From an uncultured Flavobacteriales bacterium (GTDB lineage: Bacteria; Bacteroidota; Bacteroidia; Flavobacteriales; Weeksellaceae): a DNA stretch of 10,251 nucleotides. Below the pieces are notes generated by a model. That model saw only the letters and a list, made by a program, of their open reading frames with translations. It was not told the DNA's origin and did no database searches. Both the position numbers and the translations under genes were made by a program. Location: contig CALFIE010000029.1 in the NCBI GenBank assembly GCA_937876095.1, positions 1 through 10,251 on the forward strand, written 5' to 3'. Positions 6,671 to 10,251 of this stretch are shown piece after piece; position 1 is the first letter of the stretch, and each line of letters opens with the position of its first letter.

Positions 6671-8590
6671 ATGGTAAAAATCACTCTTCCAGACGGAAGC
6701 ATCAAAGAATTTGAAGGAGCAGTTACTCCTTTTGAGGTCGCTAAATCTATTAGCGACGGTCTCGCCAGAAATACAATTTCTGCAATGGTAAATGGAAATC
6801 AGGTAGAAATTACCACGCCAATTACCACAGATTCTACGGTGCAACTACTTACTTGGAACGATGATTTGGGCAAAAAAGCATTTTGGCATTCTTCTGCGCA
6901 CCTTTTGGCGCAAGCAATTATGGAGTTTTATCCCGATGCGAAACTCACCATTGGTCCTGCTATAGAACAAGGATTTTATTATGATGTAGATTTCGGCGAT
7001 GAATCATTATCTGAAAAAGATTTTGAAAAAATCGAGAAAAAAATGCTCGAAAACGCCAAAAAAGATGCCACATTCAACCTCTATTCTGTTTCCAAAGCAG
7101 ATGCGTTGAAAGAATATGCAGGCAATCCTTATAAAACGGAACTCATTGAAAATCTGCAAGATGGCGAAATCACTTTTTGCACACACGATAACTTTACCGA
7201 TTTGTGTAGAGGTGGTCACATTCCATCAACAGGATTGGTAAAAGCAGTTAAAATCTTGAATGCAGCAGGTGCGTATTGGCGCGGAAACGAGAAAAATCCA
7301 CAACTTACAAGAGTTTACGGAATATCGTTCCCGAAACAAAAAGATTTAACCGAATATCTCGAAAGATTAGAAGAAGCAAAACGCCGTGACCACCGTAAAT
7401 TAGGTAAAGAACTCGGTATTTTTGCCTTTTCTGAAAAAGTGGGAGCAGGTTTACCACTTTGGTTGCCAAAAGGAACTGCACTTCGTAAAAAATTAGAAAA
7501 TTTCTTGTCTGATGCACAGAAAAAAGGTGGTTACGAATTCGTAATGACGCCACATATTGGTAATATAGAGTTGTATAAAACTTCAGGACATTACGAAAAA
7601 TACGGAGCAGATTCATTCCAATCCATCAAAACACCAAACGAAGGTGAAGAATTTTTCTTAAAACCTATGAATTGTCCGCACCATTGCGAAATTTATAAAG
7701 TCGGACAATGGTCTTACCGAGATTTACCAAAACGTTATGCAGAATTTGGTACTGTATATAGATACGAACAATCGGGCGAATTGCACGGATTGACCAGAGT
7801 ACGAGGTTTCACACAAGATGATGCCCATCTTTTCTGTACTCCTGATCAATTGTTAGGTGAATTTGAAAAAGTGATTGATTTGGTGATGTATGTCTTCCAA
7901 TCATTAGGATTTTCAGATTTTATCACACAAGTTTCGCTTCGTGATCCAGAAAATAGAGAAAAATACATAGGTTCTGATGAAAATTGGGAAAAAGCAGAAA
8001 ACGCCATCATTACTGCTGCTGCAAACAAAGGTTTGAAAACGGTAGTTGAATACGGTGAAGCCGCATTTTATGGACCGAAACTAGATTTTATGGTGAAAGA
8101 TGCTCTTGGTAGAAAATGGCAATTAGGAACCATACAAGTAGATTATAATTTGCCAGAACGTTTCGATTTGTGGTACATTGGTAATGATAATGAAAAACAC
8201 AGACCTGTAATGATTCACCGTGCTCCATTTGGTTCTATGGAACGTTTCATTGCTATTTTACTAGAAAATACAGCGGGAGATTTTCCACTTTGGTTGGCTC
8301 CAGATCAGTTCATCATCTTACCGATTTCTGAAAAATATGTGGATTATTCAAAAAAAGTTTTGCAATTATTAGAAAATAACGATATTTGTGGAATCATTGA
8401 TGACAGAAACGAAAAAACAGGAAAGAAAATCCGTGATGCAGAACTGAACAAATTGCCATTTATGTTGATTGTTGGTGAAAATGAAGAAAAAGATGGCACC
8501 ATTTCTGTACGAAGAAGAGGTGAAGGCGATTTAGGAGTAATGAAAATTGAAGATTTCGTGACTTATTTCAAAAACGCGGCAAAAAATTAG
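6671..8590 (+). CDS. thrS: Threonyl-tRNA synthetase
   Basis: Class II aminoacyl-tRNA synthetase charging tRNA-Thr, 639 residues, the standard bacterial length. The TGS domain covers about 1-61. The editing domain follows with HSSAH (His73, His77) and CRGGH (Cys179, His183), the quartet that removes mis-acylated serine. The catalytic core has motif 2 around YRYEQSGELHGLTRVRGF (363-380) and zinc ligands Cys335 (NCPHH), His386 (DDAH) and His516 (MIHRAPFGSMERF). These match Cys334, His385 and His511 of the E. coli enzyme. Motif 3 is HRAPFGSMERF at 516-526, and the anticodon-binding domain runs from about 540 to the end. No key residue is missing. infC begins 30 bp downstream without a separate promoter, the conserved thrS-infC arrangement. 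Confidence 0.98.
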   Translation: MVKITLPDGSIKEFEGAVTPFEVAKSISDGLARNTISAMVNGNQVEITTPITTDSTVQLLTWNDDLGKKAFWHSSAHLLAQAIMEFYPDAKLTIGPAIEQGFYYDVDFGDESLSEKDFEKIEKKMLENAKKDATFNLYSVSKADALKEYAGNPYKTELIENLQDGEITFCTHDNFTDLCRGGHIPSTGLVKAVKILNAAGAYWRGNEKNPQLTRVYGISFPKQKDLTEYLERLEEAKRRDHRKLGKELGIFAFSEKVGAGLPLWLPKGTALRKKLENFLSDAQKKGGYEFVMTPHIGNIELYKTSGHYEKYGADSFQSIKTPNEGEEFFLKPMNCPHHCEIYKVGQWSYRDLPKRYAEFGTVYRYEQSGELHGLTRVRGFTQDDAHLFCTPDQLLGEFEKVIDLVMYVFQSLGFSDFITQVSLRDPENREKYIGSDENWEKAENAIITAAANKGLKTVVEYGEAAFYGPKLDFMVKDALGRKWQLGTIQVDYNLPERFDLWYIGNDNEKHRPVMIHRAPFGSMERFIAILLENTAGDFPLWLAPDQFIILPISEKYVDYSKKVLQLLENNDICGIIDDRNEKTGKKIRDAELNKLPFMLIVGENEEKDGTISVRRRGEGDLGVMKIEDFVTYFKNAAKN

Positions 8591-8620
8591 AATTAAAATT
8601 AACTTTTAAAAAATAAAACC

Positions 8621-8623
8621 ATA
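8621..8623 (+). promoter_or_regulatory. Non-canonical AUA initiation codon of infC
   Basis: ATA sits exactly where the family's initiator Met is expected, preceded by an A-rich leader without a Shine-Dalgarno sequence. IF3 discriminates against such codons, so high IF3 levels would lower its own translation. The codon is seen directly; the feedback is inferred from the E. coli precedent. Confidence 0.8.
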
Positions 8624-9181
8624 GCACTAAAAAGATTTTATAACAGAGGTCCACAGCGCAAATCCATGGAAGATGCGCATCAAATAAACGAAAAAATTCG
8701 AGCAAAAGAAGTTCGTTTGGTGGGAGAAAATTTAGAACAAGGAGTCTATCCTTTAGAAAAAGCCTTAGAAATTGCTCGTGCTCAAGATTTGGATTTGGTA
8801 GTAATATCAGACAAATCAGAGCCTTATATCGCAAGAGTTTTAGATTACAAGAAATTCTTGTATGAGCAAAAGAAAAAACAAAAAGAACTCAAAGCAAAAC
8901 AAGTGAAAGTGGTGGTAAAAGAAATACGTTTCGGACCACAAACAGACGATCACGATTATGAGTTCAAGAAAAAACATGCTGAAAAATTCCTGGAAGAAGG
9001 TTCTAAACTGAAAACCTATGTATTCTTCAAAGGGAGATCTATTATATTTAAAGATCAAGGTGAAATCCTGTTGCTAAAATTAGCGCAAGATTTAGAACAC
9101 ATTGGCAAAGTAGATCAACTCCCAAAATTAGAAGGCAAAAGAATGATTATGATGATGAGCCCGAAAAAATCGGTGAAATAA
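8621..9181 (+). CDS. infC: Translation initiation factor IF-3, with an ATA start codon
   Basis: Binds the 30S subunit, prevents premature 50S joining and proofreads start-codon choice. Reading from the ATA at 8621 gives 186 residues beginning (M)ALKRFYNRG, which fits the conserved IF3 N-terminal region. The first in-frame ATG, at 8666, would remove 15 residues. An in-frame stop at 8600-8602 and no ATG, GTG or TTG between it and 8621 leave ATA as the best start. The N-terminal domain includes INEKIRAKEVRLVGENLEQGVYP; a Lys-rich linker follows (YEQKKKQKELKAKQ); the C-terminal domain has KEIRFGPQTDDHDYEFK and LEGKRMIMMMSPK. A rare start codon is the basis of IF3 autoregulation in E. coli (AUU), and AUA probably works the same way here. 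The gene follows thrS by 30 bp and ends at a terminator-like hairpin. Confidence 0.95.
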   Translation: MALKRFYNRGPQRKSMEDAHQINEKIRAKEVRLVGENLEQGVYPLEKALEIARAQDLDLVVISDKSEPYIARVLDYKKFLYEQKKKQKELKAKQVKVVVKEIRFGPQTDDHDYEFKKKHAEKFLEEGSKLKTYVFFKGRSIIFKDQGEILLLKLAQDLEHIGKVDQLPKLEGKRMIMMMSPKKSVK

Positions 9182-9198
9182 AATATTAAAAATCATAC

Positions 9199-9229
9199 AA
9201 AACGATTCAGAAATTTCTGAATCGTTTTT
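9199..9229 (+). terminator. Strong intrinsic terminator after infC
   Basis: A perfect 30-nt palindrome (9199-9228) has arms AAAACGATTCAG and CTGAATCGTTTT around AAATTT. The right arm ends in a five-T run, followed by CTTTCT. It starts 17 bp after the infC stop codon. The A/T flanks make it potentially bidirectional, although no gene converges on it. Confidence 0.8.
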
Positions 9230-9252
9230 CTTTCTAAAAATAAGCTAAAGAA

Positions 9253-9286
9253 CTTTGTGAAAAACATTGTGCTCTTTGTGCTTTGC
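9253..9286. repeat. Degenerate TTTGTG-rich short repeat cluster
   Basis: CTTTGTG occurs at 9253-9259 and 9274-9280, CATTGTG at 9265-9271 and CTTTGC at 9281-9286. The cluster lies in the untranslated gap between the infC terminator and the rpmI promoter. I recall similar CTTTGTG-rich strings in intergenic DNA of other Flavobacteria, but cannot verify that here. No function is evident. Confidence 0.45.
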
Positions 9287-9295
9287 ATAGACCAG

Positions 9296-9322
9296 TTGAA
9301 AATTTATTTTCAAGAAAATAAA
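9296..9322. repeat. Overlapping AT-rich inverted repeats upstream of the rpmI promoter
   Basis: TTGAAAA/TTTTCAA (9296-9313) and TTTATTTTC/GAAAATAAA (9303-9322) share an arm, so they are mutually exclusive as hairpins. They lie 35-60 bp upstream of the -7 box, outside the predicted rpmI transcript. They could be an upstream activating sequence or a regulator site, or could be chance in AT-rich DNA. Confidence 0.4.
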
Positions 9323-9356
9323 TACAAAAATACTCACAAGTTTTCTGAAAAATTTG

Positions 9357-9364
9357 TACTTTTG
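9357..9364 (+). promoter_or_regulatory. Bacteroidota -7 promoter box for rpmI-rplT
   Basis: TACTTTTG matches TAnnTTTG exactly and ends 76 bp before the rpmI ATG, giving a leader of about 70 nt, the longest for any promoter I identify here. No clear -33 TTG is seen at 17-23 bp upstream. Confidence 0.65.
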
Positions 9365-9369
9365 CAAAC

Positions 9370-9407
9370 TGAATTTGCATTGTAGCCAAAAGCCAATTTG
9401 TGATTCA
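9370..9407 (+). ncRNA. Possible structured 5' leader of rpmI-rplT
   Basis: Within the predicted leader, TGAAT (9370-9374) can pair with ATTCA (9403-9407), and ATTG (9379-9382) with CAAT (9394-9397). These would form a stem with an internal loop and an apical loop TAGCCAAAAGC. Ribosomal protein L20 controls this operon through leader RNA in other bacteria. A similar role is only a possibility, since the pairing is short. Confidence 0.3.
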
Positions 9408-9440
9408 ACTTATTGATAACAAAACATAAAAAAGCAAAAA

Positions 9441-9638
9441 ATGCCAAAATTAAAAACGAAATCAGGTGCTAAAAAGCGTTTTGCTCTTACCGGAACTGGT
9501 AAAATCAAAAGAAAAAATGCTTATAAAAGCCACATTTTGACCAAAAAAGAAACCAAGCAAAAGAGAAATCTTACGCAAACTTCTTATGTGGCAAAAGTGG
9601 ACGAGAAAAGTGTTCTTCGTCAATTAGCCATTAAGTAG
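9441..9638 (+). CDS. rpmI: 50S ribosomal protein L35
   Basis: Small, highly basic protein of the large ribosomal subunit, 65 residues, the normal length. The N-terminus MPKLKTKSGAKKRF is the L35 signature, followed by GTGKIKRKNAYKSHILTKK and a C-terminal LRQL segment. It is preceded by its own promoter and leader and followed, after 138 bp, by rplT, its usual partner. The spacing is wide for this pair, but no promoter box or strong terminator lies between them, so cotranscription is likely. Confidence 0.97.
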   Translation: MPKLKTKSGAKKRFALTGTGKIKRKNAYKSHILTKKETKQKRNLTQTSYVAKVDEKSVLRQLAIK

Positions 9639-9641
9639 TTT

Positions 9642-9665
9642 TTATAAATCTAAATCGGTTTATAA
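9642..9665 (+). repeat. AT-rich inverted repeat just after rpmI
   Basis: TTATAAA (9642-9648) and TTTATAA (9659-9665) flank a 10-nt loop, starting three bases after the rpmI stop codon. All seven pairs are A-T and no T-run follows, so it is unlikely to terminate transcription efficiently. It may mark a partial attenuation or processing site. Confidence 0.3.
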
Positions 9666-9690
9666 GAATTCAACAAAAATTCAAAATTTT

Positions 9691-9725
9691 AACCCTGAAA
9701 CGGAGCACATAAGCGTAATTGAGTA
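9691..9725 (+). promoter_or_regulatory. GC-richer segment upstream of rplT, possible rRNA-like site
   Basis: The rpmI-rplT spacer is AT-rich except for this patch: AACCCTGAAACGGAGC, then ACATAAGCGTAATTGAG. It resembles, from memory, the 23S rRNA domain I stretch AACCUGAAACCGUGUAC followed by ACAAGC. Such mimicry would suit autoregulation by a ribosomal protein, but the match is imperfect and L20's known target is in domain II. I list it as an unexplained element. Confidence 0.25.
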
Positions 9726-9776
9726 TTTTTTACAAAAAAATTACCGCCCTTTTCAAAAAAACAACAATTTAAAATT

Positions 9777-10121
9777 ATGCCAAGATCAGTAAATGCAGTA
9801 GCTTCTAGAGCTCGCAGAAAAAAAGTTTTCAAGCAGGCTAAAGGTTTTTTCGGTAGAAGAAAAAATGTTTGGACTGTTGCTAAAAACGCCGTGGAAAAAG
9901 CAATGCAATATGCTTACCGTGGTAGAAAAGAGAAAAAAAGAAATTTCAGAAGTTTGTGGATTTCCCGTATCAATGCAGGTGCAAGACTTCACGGGATGTC
10001 TTACTCACAATTTATGGGGGCTCTTAAGAAAAACAATATCGAACTGAACAGAAAGGTTCTTGCAGATTTAGCAATGAATCACCCTGAAACTTTCAAAGCA
10101 GTGGTAGATCAAGTAAAATAA
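9777..10121 (+). CDS. rplT: 50S ribosomal protein L20
   Basis: Early-assembling large-subunit protein that binds 23S rRNA, 114 residues, standard length. MPRSVNAVASRARRKKVFKQ is the typical start. The basic extension GFFGRRKNVW leads to a helical globular domain with YAYRGRKEKKRNFRSLWISRINA (about 46-68) and GMSYSQFMGALKKNNIELNRKVLADLA (about 73-99). In Firmicutes and E. coli this protein represses its own operon through leader RNA; the sequence alone does not show that here. It closes the translation block, and a strong terminator follows 25 bp downstream. Confidence 0.98.
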   Translation: MPRSVNAVASRARRKKVFKQAKGFFGRRKNVWTVAKNAVEKAMQYAYRGRKEKKRNFRSLWISRINAGARLHGMSYSQFMGALKKNNIELNRKVLADLAMNHPETFKAVVDQVK

Positions 10122-10146
10122 ATGTAGAATTTTTTGTTATCAATAG

Positions 10147-10178
10147 AAAATCTTGAACCAAAAGTTCAGGATTTTTTT
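10147..10178 (+). terminator. Intrinsic terminator after rplT
   Basis: Arms AAAATCTTGAAC (10147-10158) and GTTCAGGATTTT (10164-10175) pair over 12 bp with one G-U wobble and a 5-nt loop CAAAA. The right arm runs into a seven-T tract (10172-10178). It ends the rpmI-rplT transcript. Confidence 0.85.
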
Positions 10179-10229
10179 ATACTTTTGACAAAAAAAAAAT
10201 GAATATCCGTAAAATAGCCTAATTTTTAT

Positions 10230-10237
10230 TATCTTTG
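10230..10237 (+). promoter_or_regulatory. Bacteroidota -7 promoter box for a gene beyond the window
   Basis: TATCTTTG matches TAnnTTTG exactly and lies downstream of the rplT terminator, with only 14 bases left. It probably serves a plus-strand gene or a tRNA or other RNA gene to the right. No -33 element is apparent. Confidence 0.5.
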
Positions 10238-10251
10238 TGTTTATCAAAAGC

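Noticed and set aside
7305..7616. Minus-strand 103-codon reading frame inside thrS
   Set aside because: It lies wholly within the conserved thrS coding sequence and shows no recognisable protein features. Shorter antisense frames elsewhere were rejected for the same reason.
8666..8668. ATG as infC start
   Set aside because: It would delete the conserved ALKRFYNRG N-terminal segment, which continues in frame to the ATA at 8621.
10199..10222. Seven-codon ORF (MNIRKIA) after a poly-A run
   Set aside because: Too short, no promoter at a suitable distance upstream, and expected by chance in such AT-rich DNA.

Overview
The window looks like chromosomal DNA from a low-GC member of the Bacteroidota, class Flavobacteriia, possibly the Weeksellaceae. 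The grounds are AT-rich intergenic DNA, A-rich leaders without Shine-Dalgarno sequences, several matches to the Bacteroidota -7 promoter box TAnnTTTG, and a secreted protein with a type IX secretion (T9SS) C-terminal sorting domain. The family assignment is a guess; the phylum is well supported.

Layout. Positions 1-1199 carry an acyl-CoA dehydrogenase gene on the minus strand, with a weak terminator (36-57) and a perfect 22-nt palindrome (1-22) downstream. A 416-bp AT-rich gap (1200-1615) holds the divergent promoters of this gene and of a plus-strand gene for a T9SS-exported endonuclease I-type nuclease (1616-3487). A long hairpin (3508-3555) follows that gene. Next is a SatD-family gene (3720-4325) with an unusual promoter: three tandem 29-bp units (3632-3718) built from alternating TTTATAAG and ACTTATAA half-sites. 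They run through the -7 box and stop one base before the ATG. Two purine biosynthesis genes follow closely, purC (4354-5073) and purF (5079-6566). From 6637 a translation block begins: thrS, infC, rpmI and rplT.

How the genes work together. satD, purC and purF lie 28 and 5 bp apart with no recognisable internal promoter, so they may be cotranscribed. That would place two steps of IMP synthesis under a SatD-associated promoter. thrS-infC-rpmI-rplT is the conserved translation cluster, but here a strong terminator-like hairpin (9199-9229) and a fresh promoter (9357-9364) separate thrS-infC from rpmI-rplT. infC appears to start at an AUA codon, fitting the known use of rare start codons for IF3 autoregulation.

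The most promising possible novelty is the satD promoter array together with the encoded protein. SatD has motifs resembling a nucleotidyl-cyclase/GGDEF palm (TGDI, RGDEF, IAIGIG) followed by a helix-turn-helix. The remainder is mostly housekeeping DNA.
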